The translations under genes were made by a program, and so were the position numbers. A stretch of 64,000 nt of DNA from Micromonospora radicis (GTDB taxonomy: Bacteria; Actinomycetota; Actinomycetes; Mycobacteriales; Micromonosporaceae). Below the pieces are notes generated by a model. That model searched no databases, was not told where the DNA came from, and was given only the letters and a program-made list of their open reading frames with translations. Shown here in pieces: positions 52,067 to 61,061 of this stretch (position 1 is the stretch's first letter; the number at the start of each line of letters is the position of its first letter). Location of the stretch: positions 92,926 to 156,925 of the forward strand of contig NZ_QXEC01000014.1 in assembly GCF_003583405.1 (NCBI RefSeq), read 5' to 3'.

Positions 52067-53266
52067 TCAACCCTTCACGCAGACCACCTGCTTGAGGTGT
52101 GCCACCACCTCGACCAGGTCTTCCTGCTGTGCCATCACCTCGGTGATGTCCTTGTACGCGCCGGGGATCTCGTCGACCACCCCGGCGTCCTTGCGGCACT
52201 CCACGCCGGACGTCTGGGCCGCCAGGTCGGCGGTGCTGAACGTCCGCTTCGCCTGGGCACGCGACATCCGCCGCCCGGCCCCGTGGGAGGCCGAGCAGTA
52301 GGCCGCCTCGTTGCCCCGGCCGCGCACAATGTACGAGCCGGTGCCCATCGACCCCGGGATGATGCCCAGCTCGCCGGTGCCGGCCCGGATCGCGCCCTTG
52401 CGGGTGACCAGCACGTCCACGCCGTCGTAACGCTCCTCGGCCACGTAGTTGTGGTGGCAGCTGATCGGCTCGTCGTAGCCGACCTGCGGAAACCGGTCCC
52501 GGACCACGTTCATCAGCACGGCGAGCATGACCGCCCGGTTACGCCGCGCGTACTCCTGCGCCCACCACAGGTCCCGGCGGTAGGCCGCCATCTCCGGCGT
52601 GCCGGCGAGGAAGACCGCCAGGTCCCGGTCGGGCAGGTCGGCGTTGTGCGGCAGCCGCCGCGCCACCGAGATGTGCCGCTCGGCGAGTTCCTTGCCGATG
52701 TTGCGGGAACCGGAGTGCAGCATGAGCCAGACCCGGCCGGCGTCGGCGCCGCCCTGCTCCAGGCAGACCTCGATGAAGTGGTTACCGCCACCGAGGGTGC
52801 CCAGCTGCCGCTGGGCCCGGGTCTGCAACTGCGCGACCTTGCGGTCCAGGTCGGTGAAGCGCCGCCAGAAGTCGTCCCAGCCGCGCTGTTCCAGCCCCCG
52901 CACCCGACGCGGGTCCACCGGGTCGTCGCGCTTGGCGAAGCCGACCGGAACGGCGTCCTCGATGGCCCGGCGCAGCCCGGCCAGGTCGTCGGGCAGGTCG
53001 GCGGCGGTCAGCGAGGTGCGTACCGCCGACATGCCGCAACCGATGTCGACGCCGACGGCGGCCGGTGCGACGGCCTGCCGCATGGCGATGACCGAGCCGA
53101 CGGTGGCGCCCTTGCCGAAGTGCACGTCCGGCATCACCGCGACGCCCTGCACCCAGGGCAGGGTGCCGATGTTGCGCAGCTGCCTGGCGGCCTGCGCCTC
53201 GATGCCGTACGGGTCGGTCCACACCCGTACCGGCGCCCGCGTCCCGGCGAGCACGCTGAATCCCAT
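52067..53266 (-). CDS. rtcB: RNA-splicing ligase RtcB
   Basis: 399 residues. RtcB joins 2',3'-cyclic phosphate and 5'-OH RNA ends with GTP and Mn. Signatures: GVAVMPDVHFGKGATVGSVI, VGVDIGCGMSAVRTS (metal Asp74 and Cys77), GTLGGGNHFIEVCLE, LMLHSGSRNIGKELAERH, SCHHNYVAEE and AYCSASHGAGRRMSR, where His328 is the expected guanylation site. It has an AGGAG ribosome site 7 bases before ATG 53266. A 38-codon ORF precedes it. Confidence 0.95.
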   Translation of the reverse strand: MGFSVLAGTRAPVRVWTDPYGIEAQAARQLRNIGTLPWVQGVAVMPDVHFGKGATVGSVIAMRQAVAPAAVGVDIGCGMSAVRTSLTAADLPDDLAGLRRAIEDAVPVGFAKRDDPVDPRRVRGLEQRGWDDFWRRFTDLDRKVAQLQTRAQRQLGTLGGGNHFIEVCLEQGGADAGRVWLMLHSGSRNIGKELAERHISVARRLPHNADLPDRDLAVFLAGTPEMAAYRRDLWWAQEYARRNRAVMLAVLMNVVRDRFPQVGYDEPISCHHNYVAEERYDGVDVLVTRKGAIRAGTGELGIIPGSMGTGSYIVRGRGNEAAYCSASHGAGRRMSRAQAKRTFSTADLAAQTSGVECRKDAGVVDEIPGAYKDITEVMAQQEDLVEVVAHLKQVVCVKG

Positions 53267-53427
53267 GGCGTTCTCCTGAAGTCGAGGCTGATCCCCCGCC
53301 GGTCCACGGCGCTGGACGTCCCCGGACAGGGAGACGGAGCAGCACGAGGGCAGGGTGCGGAAGGTAGGGAAAGGCCGCCCGACCCGGACAGGGTGGGGCG
53401 GCCTCGGCGACGGGCAGAGGGCCCCGG

Positions 53428-53544
53428 TCAGGGGCGCGGCTCCGGTCGCCGGGGCAATCGGACGCGGCGGCACGACGCCGGTTTGCCACCGGAGTACCAG
53501 CCGTGACACGAGCTGCGGCGGGTGATGCGGGCAGGTAGCGACAC
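53428..53544 (-). CDS. Possible small basic peptide upstream of rtcB
   Basis: 38 residues from GTG 53544, with GGAAGGAGAAT directly upstream, one of the best ribosome sites in the window. The peptide (VSLPARITRRSSCHGWYSGG, then KPASCRRVRLPRRPEPRP) is strongly basic with two cysteines. It is 161 bases upstream of rtcB on the same strand, so it could be a leader ORF or an independent small protein. There is no recognisable family. Confidence 0.4.
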   Translation of the reverse strand: MSLPARITRRSSCHGWYSGGKPASCRRVRLPRRPEPRP

Positions 53545-53631
53545 GGGATTCTCCTTCCGGCTTCCGTCGGTCCGTTGTGGTGTCGACGACACTAGAGCCG
53601 CCGCCCCGGGACCGCAAAGGATATTCGGATC

Positions 53632-53668
53632 CGGCCCGCCGGACGCCGGACCGGGCGCCGGCGGGCCG
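53632..53668. terminator. Terminator of the mrp operon
   Basis: Perfect 11-bp stem (CGGCCCGCCGG arms, 15-base loop), 19 bases beyond the mrpG stop. Confidence 0.55.
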
Positions 53669-53686
53669 AGCCCGGAACTCCTCGGT

Positions 53687-54064
53687 TCAGGCCCGGGCCG
53701 CGTCCTCCCGCTCGCCGGCCACCCGGTCCAGGTGCGCGGCGAGTTCGTCGGTGAGCAGCAGGTCGCCACGGATGTCGTCCTGTGGGTAGCCGGCCCGCCC
53801 GACCATGTGCGCGGCCACCGGCGCGGTGGCCAGCTGGAAGATGCCGACCAGCACCAGCGTGGTGACGTCCACGCCGGTACGCAGCCGCAGCCCCGCGCCG
53901 ACCAGGACCAGCAGCAGCCCGAGGACCTGCGGCTTGGCCGCGGCGTGCATCCGGGTGAGCAGGTCGGGGAAACGGACCAGGGCGACCCCGGCGGCGAGGC
54001 TGAGCAGGGCGCCGCTGATCAGGCAGAAGGCGGCGACGATGTCGAGCACGGCGTCGAGGCTCAT
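53687..54064 (-). CDS. mrpG: Mrp Na+/H+ antiporter subunit G
   Basis: 125 residues, three membrane helices. MnhG/PhaG landmarks: CLISGALLSLAAGVALVRFP and DLLTRMHAAAKPQVLGLLLV. The C-terminal acidic tail (GDLLLTDELAAHLDRVAGER) is an extension. ATG overlaps the mrpF stop (ATGA). Last gene of the operon. Confidence 0.92.
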   Translation of the reverse strand: MSLDAVLDIVAAFCLISGALLSLAAGVALVRFPDLLTRMHAAAKPQVLGLLLVLVGAGLRLRTGVDVTTLVLVGIFQLATAPVAAHMVGRAGYPQDDIRGDLLLTDELAAHLDRVAGEREDAARA

Positions 54065-54324
54065 TTGCTGTTTCTCCGGGCGGCGAAGCGGGCGACACTG
54101 ACCGACCCGACGAATCCGAGAACCGCGAGGACCACCAGCACCGGCAACGCGGTGCCGTCGCGGCTGTAGGCGGCCTCGGTGGCGATGGCGGCGACGATGA
54201 TGGCCAGCAGCACGTCGGTGGCGACGGCCCGGTCCAGGATCGACGGACCGCGGATGATGCGGGTCAGGGTGAGCGCGCCCGCCACGGCGAGCAGCGCGGT
54301 CACGGTCACGGCGACGATGGTCAT
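54061..54324 (-). CDS. mrpF: Mrp Na+/H+ antiporter subunit F
   Basis: 87 residues, three helices, with the family core LTRIIRGPSILDRAVATDVL and VLAVLGFVGSVSVARF. Overlaps mrpE (stop over start) and mrpG as ATGA, consistent with fixed stoichiometry. Confidence 0.92.
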   Translation of the reverse strand: MTIVAVTVTALLAVAGALTLTRIIRGPSILDRAVATDVLLAIIVAAIATEAAYSRDGTALPVLVVLAVLGFVGSVSVARFAARRNSK

Positions 54325-54950
54325 GTCGTTGCCCCTTCCAGGTCGACCGGTGGCGGTGGGGTGGAGCCCGCACGGACCTGCCGTAGTTCCTCGGGCGAGC
54401 CGATGGCGGCGATGATGCGCGCCTCCAACGCCAACACCTCGTGCCGGAACTTCTCCACCTCGGCGAGGCTGTCCACGTTGATGACGTGGATGAACAGGGT
54501 GCCGGTGTTGCGGTCGGCCTCCAGGATCAGGCTGCCCGGCACCAGGGACAGCGCCTCCGCGGTGAGGGTGAGGTTCAGGTCGCTGTTCACCCGCAGTTTC
54601 ACCGCGATGATGGCGCTGCGCGGGATGTGCCGGGGGCGCAGCGCCAACCAGGCGATCTGGACCGAGGCGACCACCAGGTCCCGCAGGAAACGCAGCAGGA
54701 AGCGCAGCGCGCCCCACGGGTGGACCCGTCCGGCGAAGGTCACCGGCGGCAGCGGGAAGACGGCCAGCAGGATCGCGGCGACCACCAGTCCGCTGATGAC
54801 GTTGGCCCAGGAGAACGTGCCCCAGAGCAGCACCCAGACGATGACCAGGAAGGTCATCGCGACGATCCGGTTTCGGCGTCGCGCGGTGCGGCTCAGTGGC
54901 GGGTTCGGTGGCTCCGTCGGCTCGGCCGGGGTCATCGGGTCGGGCTTCAC
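54321..54950 (-). CDS. mrpE: Mrp Na+/H+ antiporter subunit E
   Basis: 209 residues. Features: VLLWGTFSWANVISGLVVAA, RFLRDLVVASVQIAWLALRP, AVKLRVNSDLNLTLTAEALS and LVPGSLILEADRNTGTLFIH, matching MnhE. N-terminal proline-rich and C-terminal proline tails are local. GTG 54950 overlaps mrpD stop. Confidence 0.92.
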   Translation of the reverse strand: MKPDPMTPAEPTEPPNPPLSRTARRRNRIVAMTFLVIVWVLLWGTFSWANVISGLVVAAILLAVFPLPPVTFAGRVHPWGALRFLLRFLRDLVVASVQIAWLALRPRHIPRSAIIAVKLRVNSDLNLTLTAEALSLVPGSLILEADRNTGTLFIHVINVDSLAEVEKFRHEVLALEARIIAAIGSPEELRQVRAGSTPPPPVDLEGATT

Positions 54951-56524
54951 GGCGCACCTCCCGGGAAGACGGCGTCGACGTACGGGGTCCGCTGCAACAG
55001 GTCGTTGGCGGCGTCGGTACTGAGATCGAAGAGCGGACCGGCCACCAGGGTCAGCACCAGGCCGAAGGCCACCAGGGCCACGGTCGGCGCGATCATCATC
55101 CCCGGCAGTACGGCACCGGTCTGCCCGGCGGTGACGGGCTGCTGCGGCTGCACGGCCCCGCTGGTGCGGGCCGCCTGGGCGGCGTCACCAGGTTCCGGCA
55201 TGTCCGGGTGCGGTGCCCGCCAGAAGGCCAGGTTCCACACCCGAGCGACGGCGTAGAGGGTTAGCAGGCTGGTCAGCAGGCCACCGGCGACCAGAATCCA
55301 GGCCAGCACACCGCCGTCGTCGATGCCCGCCTGGACCAGGCCGAGCTTGCCGAGGAACCCGGAGAACGGTGGGATGCCGGCCAGGTTCAACGCGGGCACG
55401 AAGAACAGGACCGCGAGCAGCGGCGAGAGCCGGGCCAGGCCGCCGAGGCGGTCCATGGCGGTACTGCCGCCTCTTCGTTCGACCAGGCCGGCGGCGAGGA
55501 ACAGGGTGGTCTGGATGGTGATGTGGTGGACCACGTAGAAGATCGCCGCGGAGAGTCCGAGCGACGAGGTGAGCCCGACACCGAAGAGCATGTAGCCGAT
55601 GTGACTGATCAGCGTGAACGACAGCAACCGCTTGATGTCGGACTGGGCGACCGCGCCGAGGATGCCCACCACCATCGTCAGCACCGCAGTCACCAGCAGC
55701 AGGGTGGCCGTACGGCCACCGGGGAACAGCAGCGTCTCGGTACGGATGATCGCGTACACGCCGACCTTGGTGAGCAGGCCGGCGAAGACGGCGGTGACCG
55801 GGGCCGGTGCGGTGGGATAGCTGTCCGGCAGCCAGGCCGACAGCGGGAAGACCGCGGCCTTGATGCCGAAGGCCAGCAACAGCATGCCCTGCAACACCAG
55901 GCGCAGGTCGTCGGGGAGGGCGTCGAGCCGCTCGACGAGCTGGGCCAGGTTGAGCGTGCCGGTCGAGGCGTACACCAGGCCGATCGCGACCAGGAAGATC
56001 ACCGAGGAGAGCAGGCTGACCACGACGTACGTGGTGCCGGCCCGGATCCGGGTCTCCGTGCTGCCCAGCGTGAGCAGCACGTAGCTGGCGACCAGCAGGA
56101 TCTCGAAGCCGACGTAGAGGTTGAACAGGTCACCGGAGAGGAAGGCGTTGCAGACGCCGGCGGTCAACACCAGGTAGGTGGGGTGGTAGACCGACAGCGG
56201 CGTCTCCTCGTTGCCGTCGGCCATACCCTGCCCGATGGAGTACACCAGCACGCAGAGGGTCACCGCGGCGGAGACCACCAGCATCAGTGCGGCGAGTTGG
56301 TCGGCGACGAGCACGATGCCGATCGGGGCGGCCCAACCGCCGACCTCCACCACCAGTGGGCCGTCGATGCTGGACCGCACCAGCAACAGCACGGCCACCG
56401 CGACGGTTGCGGTGAGCACAGTGAGGCTCACCCACCGCTGCGCGCGCGGGCGCCCGAGCAGGATCAGGGTCAGCGCCGCGCCGAGCAGTGGCATCACCAC
56501 CGGCAGTGGAACCAGGTACGTCAT
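54947..56524 (-). CDS. mrpD: Mrp Na+/H+ antiporter subunit D
   Basis: 525 residues, about 14 membrane helices, complex I NuoN/M-like proton channel subunit. Landmarks: LSGDLFNLYVGFEILLVASY with the key helix-5 Glu, FGIKAAVFPLSAWLPDSYPT with the Lys of helix 7, APAPVTAVFAGLLTKVGVYA and KRLLSFTLISHIGYMLFGVG. A hydrophilic loop (HPDMPEPGDAAQAARTSGAV) before the last helices is an insertion. Overlaps mrpC and mrpE by 4 bases each. Confidence 0.94.
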   Translation of the reverse strand: MTYLVPLPVVMPLLGAALTLILLGRPRAQRWVSLTVLTATVAVAVLLLVRSSIDGPLVVEVGGWAAPIGIVLVADQLAALMLVVSAAVTLCVLVYSIGQGMADGNEETPLSVYHPTYLVLTAGVCNAFLSGDLFNLYVGFEILLVASYVLLTLGSTETRIRAGTTYVVVSLLSSVIFLVAIGLVYASTGTLNLAQLVERLDALPDDLRLVLQGMLLLAFGIKAAVFPLSAWLPDSYPTAPAPVTAVFAGLLTKVGVYAIIRTETLLFPGGRTATLLLVTAVLTMVVGILGAVAQSDIKRLLSFTLISHIGYMLFGVGLTSSLGLSAAIFYVVHHITIQTTLFLAAGLVERRGGSTAMDRLGGLARLSPLLAVLFFVPALNLAGIPPFSGFLGKLGLVQAGIDDGGVLAWILVAGGLLTSLLTLYAVARVWNLAFWRAPHPDMPEPGDAAQAARTSGAVQPQQPVTAGQTGAVLPGMMIAPTVALVAFGLVLTLVAGPLFDLSTDAANDLLQRTPYVDAVFPGGAP

Positions 56525-56988
56525 CCGGCCCTCCCCGCGTCGGCCGAGGCGGTCAGCGACCGCTCGGGGTCGGCTTCCGCGTCATCGTCGTCGTCACCGG
56601 TGCCCGCGTCGGCGTCACCGGGGCCCTCGTCGCGCTCCGCGAGATCCATGATCCGGCGGTCCTCGACGTCGTCCTGTACCTCGTCGTGCCCGTTGAGGTG
56701 CCAACTGCGGTACGCCAGGGCGAGCAGGAACGCGGTCATGCCGAGGGTGATGACGATGGCGGTGAGGATCATCGCCTGCGGTAGCGGGTCGCTCATCTCC
56801 TCCTGCGGTGCGCCGCCGACGATCGGTGGTGCACCGGCCCGGCCGCCGGTGAGCAGCAGCAGGTTGGCGCCGTTGCCGAGCAGGATGACGCCCATCAGGA
56901 CCCGGGTGAGGCTGCGTTCCAGCAGCAACGTGACACCGGCGGCGACGAGCACGCCCACCACGATGACGTAGGTGAGGTTGGGGGTCAC
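56521..56988 (-). CDS. mrpC: Mrp Na+/H+ antiporter subunit C with acidic C-terminal tail
   Basis: 155 residues. Three helices of the NuoK-like fold: YVIVVGVLVAAGVTLLLERS, LTRVLMGVILLGNGANLLLL and PLPQAMILTAIVITLGMTAF. After the core (~110 residues) comes a highly acidic tail including AGTGDDDDDAEADPE, absent from Bacillus MrpC. GTG start overlaps mrpA stop. Confidence 0.92.
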   Translation of the reverse strand: MTPNLTYVIVVGVLVAAGVTLLLERSLTRVLMGVILLGNGANLLLLTGGRAGAPPIVGGAPQEEMSDPLPQAMILTAIVITLGMTAFLLALAYRSWHLNGHDEVQDDVEDRRIMDLAERDEGPGDADAGTGDDDDDAEADPERSLTASADAGRAG

Positions 56989-59813
56989 ACCAGCTCCTTT
57001 TCCCGTGCCTCGGCGTCCTCGGCGTCCTCGGTCTCCTGCTGGCGGTCCATCTCCGCGCCGAGACTGCGCAGGATGTCCAGCACCAGACCGACGACGATCA
57101 GGTAGACGCCGACGTCGAAGAAGGCCGAGGTGACGAAGTGGACCTTGCCCAGCACCGGTACGTAGAAGTCGAGCAGGGCGGTCTGCAGGAACTCGCCGCC
57201 CAGCAGCATCGCGGCGAGGCCGGTGCCGACGGCCACGAAGAGCCCGGCGCCGAGGACCGCACCGGCGTCGACCGGTGCGGCGCCGTTGAGTTCGGTACGG
57301 CCGCCGGCCAGGTAGCGCACGGCCAGGGCGAGGCCCGCGACCAGGCCCGCGGCGAACCCGCCACCGGGGGCGTTGTGGCCACTGAACAGCAGGTAGATGG
57401 AGAACAGCACGATGGCGTGGAACAGCAGTCGGGTGACCACCTGCAGGATGACCGACTGGGCGCGGGCGGTGGCGCCGGTGGTCAGCCAGCGGGGCCGGGA
57501 CTCCGCCCGCCCACCGCCGGGGATGTCGCCGCGTCGGTCGAGGTCGCGGGCATGGCGGAAGATCAGGCTGGCCACGCCGGTGGCGGCCACCACCAGTACG
57601 GCGATCTCGCCCATGGTGTCCCAGGCCCGGATGTCGACCAGGGTCACGTTGACCACGTTCTTGCCGCCGCCGTAGGAAACGGCCTGGTCAGGGAAGTCGA
57701 CGGAGATCGGGATGGCCTGGCGGGCGCCCGCCGCGACGTAGGCCATGCCGGCGGTGACCACGCCGACGGCCACGCCGATGGCGACCCGCCCTCGGCGGCT
57801 GGAGCGGATCGGCCGTTCCGAGAACTTCACCGGCAGCCGGCGCAGCACCAGCACGAACATCACGATCGTGACGGTCTCCACGAGGAACTGGGTCAACGCC
57901 AGGTCCGGCGCGCCGTGCAGGATGAACATCAGCGCGATGCCGTAGCCGGCCACACCGACCAGGATCATCGCGGTGAGGCGGCGCAGCGCCCGGGCGGCCA
58001 TGATCGCGGCGATCACCACCACCGCAGCGGCGAGTCCCTGCAACGGCGTGTCCCACAGGTGGAACCGCTGCGGCCAGGGACTGCCGGCCAGCAGCGCGCC
58101 GCCGGGCAGGACCACCAGCACGACGAGGATGACGCCGAGGTAGAACGGCAGCGAACCACGCTGGGTCTTACCGGTCAGCTCCACCGCGAGCCGGTCGATC
58201 AGGCTCATGCTCTTCTTGTAGGCGGCGGCGCCGTCGAAGGGCAGCCGCAGGGTGGCCCGGACCCGCTCGCGGCGCATCAGGTGGAACAGCCCGGCACCGC
58301 CGGCCACGGCCAGCGCCGACAGCCCGAGCGCGGGGGTCAGGCCGTGCCACAACGCCAGGTGGTAGCCGGGCTCGGCGCTGCGGTAGAGGTCCGCGTACGG
58401 GGCGAGCAGGCGGTCCACCGCGGGGGCGAGCAGGCCGGTGGCGGCGCCGGCCAGGGCCAGTACGGCAGCCGGGGCGAGGAAGGGCCAGGAGATCTTCCGG
58501 ACGCTGGTGGCCGGGACGTCGGGCTTGTCGGCGAAGGCGCCCCAGAGGTAGCGCAGCGTGTACGCCACGGTCAGCACCGAGCCGGCGAGCACCCCGGCCA
58601 GCACGACCAGGTCGGCGGTGCCGCCGTGCAGCAGCGCCTCGACCGCCGCTTCCTTGGCGACGAACCCGGCCATCGGCGGCAGCCCGGCCATGGAGGCCGC
58701 GGCGAGGCCCGCCACCACCGCCAGGGCGGGGGCGCGACGCCCCACGCCGCTGAGTTCACGCAGGTCGCGAGTTCCGGTGGCGTGGTCGACGACGCCCACG
58801 GTGAGGAACAGGGTGGCCTTGAACAGGGCGTGTGCCAGCACCATCGCCACGCCGGCCAGGGCGGTGTCCCGGGTACCCGCGCCGAGGACCACCATCAGCA
58901 GGCCGAGTTGGCTGACCGTGCCGTACGCCAGCAGCAGCTTGAGGTCGACCTGGCGCAACGCCGACCAGCCACCGAAGAACATGGTGATCAGACCGGTGAC
59001 CAGCAGGATCGGTCGCCACGGCGACAGGTCGGCGACGGCCGGCCCCAGCATGGCGACCAGGAACACGCCGGCCTTGACCATGGCGGCGGCGTGCAGGTAG
59101 GCGCTGACCGGGGTGGGCGCGGCCATCGCGCCGGGCAGCCAGAAGCTGAACGGGAAGATCGCCGACTTACTCAGCGCGCCGAGCAGCACCAGCACCAGGG
59201 CGACCGCGAGGTATCCACCGCCGGGCAGGTTCTCGGCGACCTCCGACCACCGGTAGGTGCCGGCGTGCTGGCCGAGCATGACGAACCCGGCGAGCATCGC
59301 CAGGCCGCCCAGCGTGGTCACCAGCAGCGCCTGCATGGCCGCCCGCCGGCTGGCCCGCTTGGCCGGGTCGTAGCCGATCAGCAGGTAGGAGAAGACCGTG
59401 GTCAGCTCCCAGAAGACGTAGAGCAGCAGCAGGTCGTCGGAGACGACCAGGCCGAGCATCGCGCCGGCGAAGGCCACGAACACGGCGGCGAACCGGCCCA
59501 GTCCGGGGTCGTCGGAGCGGAAGTAGCGGGCGCTGTAGGCGAGCACCAGCGCGCCCACGCCGCCGACCAGCACCACCATCAGCCAGGACAGCGTCCCCAT
59601 CCGCAGGGCCAGTTCCAGCCCGAGTTGCGGCACCCAGCTAAGCGTCTCCACCACCGGTTCGCCGGAGCGGACTCCGCTGGTCTGTGTCAGCGCCCACGCC
59701 AGCGTCGCGCCAGGGACCAACGCGACCAGGTAGAGGGCGTGCCGTCCCCAGAGCCGCACCAGCGCCGGGGCGATCAAGGCTGTCAGCGCATGGACCGCCA
59801 CCAGTACCAGCAC
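56985..59813 (-). CDS. mrpA: Mrp Na+/H+ antiporter subunit A fused to MrpB-like domain
   Basis: 942 residues. NuoL-like core: DDLLLLYVFWELTTVFSYLL with helix-5 Glu, GALSKSAIFPFSFWLPGAMA, APTPVSAYLHAAAMVKAGVF and DLKLLLAYGTVSQLGLLMVV. From ~590 a MrpA C-terminal part follows (MILVGVAGYGIALMFILHGA, DLALTQFLVETVTIVMFVLV), and from ~790 a MrpB-like domain (HAIVLFSIYLLFSGHNAPGG). No separate mrpB exists. GTG 59813 has AGGAGG six bases upstream; the longer frame begins at TTG 59828 inside the ribosome site. Confidence 0.94.
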   Translation of the reverse strand: MLVLVAVHALTALIAPALVRLWGRHALYLVALVPGATLAWALTQTSGVRSGEPVVETLSWVPQLGLELALRMGTLSWLMVVLVGGVGALVLAYSARYFRSDDPGLGRFAAVFVAFAGAMLGLVVSDDLLLLYVFWELTTVFSYLLIGYDPAKRASRRAAMQALLVTTLGGLAMLAGFVMLGQHAGTYRWSEVAENLPGGGYLAVALVLVLLGALSKSAIFPFSFWLPGAMAAPTPVSAYLHAAAMVKAGVFLVAMLGPAVADLSPWRPILLVTGLITMFFGGWSALRQVDLKLLLAYGTVSQLGLLMVVLGAGTRDTALAGVAMVLAHALFKATLFLTVGVVDHATGTRDLRELSGVGRRAPALAVVAGLAAASMAGLPPMAGFVAKEAAVEALLHGGTADLVVLAGVLAGSVLTVAYTLRYLWGAFADKPDVPATSVRKISWPFLAPAAVLALAGAATGLLAPAVDRLLAPYADLYRSAEPGYHLALWHGLTPALGLSALAVAGGAGLFHLMRRERVRATLRLPFDGAAAYKKSMSLIDRLAVELTGKTQRGSLPFYLGVILVVLVVLPGGALLAGSPWPQRFHLWDTPLQGLAAAVVVIAAIMAARALRRLTAMILVGVAGYGIALMFILHGAPDLALTQFLVETVTIVMFVLVLRRLPVKFSERPIRSSRRGRVAIGVAVGVVTAGMAYVAAGARQAIPISVDFPDQAVSYGGGKNVVNVTLVDIRAWDTMGEIAVLVVAATGVASLIFRHARDLDRRGDIPGGGRAESRPRWLTTGATARAQSVILQVVTRLLFHAIVLFSIYLLFSGHNAPGGGFAAGLVAGLALAVRYLAGGRTELNGAAPVDAGAVLGAGLFVAVGTGLAAMLLGGEFLQTALLDFYVPVLGKVHFVTSAFFDVGVYLIVVGLVLDILRSLGAEMDRQQETEDAEDAEAREKELV

Positions 59814-60016
59814 GCGCACCCTCCTCAAAGATCATCAGTCGGTGCAACGACCCTATCCGGTAAGGACCGCACTCTGCATCTGCCGTGATTTGGATCAAAG
59901 GTGTGTCCGGCGACAGAGTGCGCGAAACGGTGGCGGAGTTCACCTGCGTTTCATCGCCGGACGCACGCCCGAAACGCACCACCGGACGGACGTCCCGGAC
60001 GGCGGAAAACGCTCGT
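59814..60016. promoter_or_regulatory. Promoter region of the mrp operon
   Basis: 203 bases between the channel stop and the mrpA start, noticeably AT-richer at 59845-59910. On the minus strand TAGGGT (near 59855) could be a -10. GCACTCTG at 59869 and CAGAGTGC at about 59917 are complementary, a possible operator pair or stem. Otherwise nothing recognised. Confidence 0.35.
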
Positions 60017-60994
60017 TCAGTCCTTCAACACCCGGCGGCCCCGCCCGTCGTCCCGGTCGATGCGCAGCTCGCGTTCGAGTTCGACGATGAGGGTACGGAG
60101 GTCGTCGAGGCGTTGACTGACCGCGATCCGGTCCAGTTCGTCGGGTATCCCGTCGCCGTCCTCGTCGTAACCGGGGGCCATGCCCTCGGTCATCTCCAAC
60201 CGGCGCGCTTCCTCCATCGAGTTCACGAAGACCGCGACCAGGATGTTGAGCAGCAGGTTGACCGTGATCACCACGAAGCTGCCGTAGTAGAGCACGGTCC
60301 AGGCGGACAGCTCCATGCCCTGCTCGACGAGGTCCGGCAGGGTCTCCAGGGAGAGCAGCACGAACAGCGTCAGCAGGGACCGGCCGATGTCCCCGTACTC
60401 GTCCGGATAGACCTCTCCGAAGATCAGCCAGCCGGCCATGCCGTACACGTAGAGGGTCACCATGGCCAGGGCGAGGAACCCGGCGACGCCGGGCAGGCTG
60501 CGCCACAGCGCGGCGACGATCATCCGCAGGCCGGGTGAGAACCGCACCAGCCGCACCATCCGCAGTACGCGGATCACGCGCAGCAGCGCCGAGTCGCCGT
60601 GCAGACCGGGGATGAAGATCGCCGCGGTCACCAGGAAGTCGAAGACGTTCCAGCCCTGCCGGAAGAAGTCCTGCGGCCGGCGGCCGTAGGCCAGCACCCG
60701 GATGGCGATCTCGATGACGAAGATCACCCGGAAGCACCACTCGACGCCGTACAGCGCGGTGCCGGCCGGACCCAGGTCGGGGTAGGTCTCCAGGCCGAGG
60801 ACCACGCCGTTGGCCAGGATCACCACGACGATGACGAGTTCGAACGAGCGGGAGGCCGAGATCGTGGCACACGCCTCGACCAGGCGGGACCGGGGTGCGG
60901 TGTCGGCCGGCCCGCGTCGCTGGGCCGGCACCGGGCTCTCGCTCACCGGGCCGCCGGCCCCGGCGGCACCGTCGGGGCCGGCCAGACCGGCCAC
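60017..60994 (-). CDS. Single-domain voltage-gated cation channel (NaChBac-like) with EF-hand-like loop
   Basis: 325 residues, six membrane helices. Voltage sensor S4 has arginines at 139, 142, 145, 148 and 151 in LRVIRVLRMVRLVRF. The pore loop is LTLFVLLSLETLPDLVEQGM; Glu217 matches the NaChBac filter glutamate, but LETL replaces LESW. After S6 (VNLLLNILVAVFVNSM) comes DEDGDGIPDELD (277-288), an EF-hand-like calcium loop, then a coiled coil (AVSQRLDDLRTLIVELEREL) for tetramer assembly. Start uncertain (GTG 60994 or 60946). Just upstream of the mrp operon in the same direction, so Na+ entry and export may be linked. Confidence 0.85.
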   Translation of the reverse strand: MAGLAGPDGAAGAGGPVSESPVPAQRRGPADTAPRSRLVEACATISASRSFELVIVVVILANGVVLGLETYPDLGPAGTALYGVEWCFRVIFVIEIAIRVLAYGRRPQDFFRQGWNVFDFLVTAAIFIPGLHGDSALLRVIRVLRMVRLVRFSPGLRMIVAALWRSLPGVAGFLALAMVTLYVYGMAGWLIFGEVYPDEYGDIGRSLLTLFVLLSLETLPDLVEQGMELSAWTVLYYGSFVVITVNLLLNILVAVFVNSMEEARRLEMTEGMAPGYDEDGDGIPDELDRIAVSQRLDDLRTLIVELERELRIDRDDGRGRRVLKD

Positions 60995-61061
60995 CGTGCG
61001 TCACGGTCACATCGACGTACGGCAGTCATGGTCCACAGCCTACGGTGCGACCGGGACCGGA

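Noticed and set aside
57138..59888. 916-codon plus-strand ORF opposite mrpA
   Set aside because: Gln/His/Gly-rich shadow of a clear MrpA.
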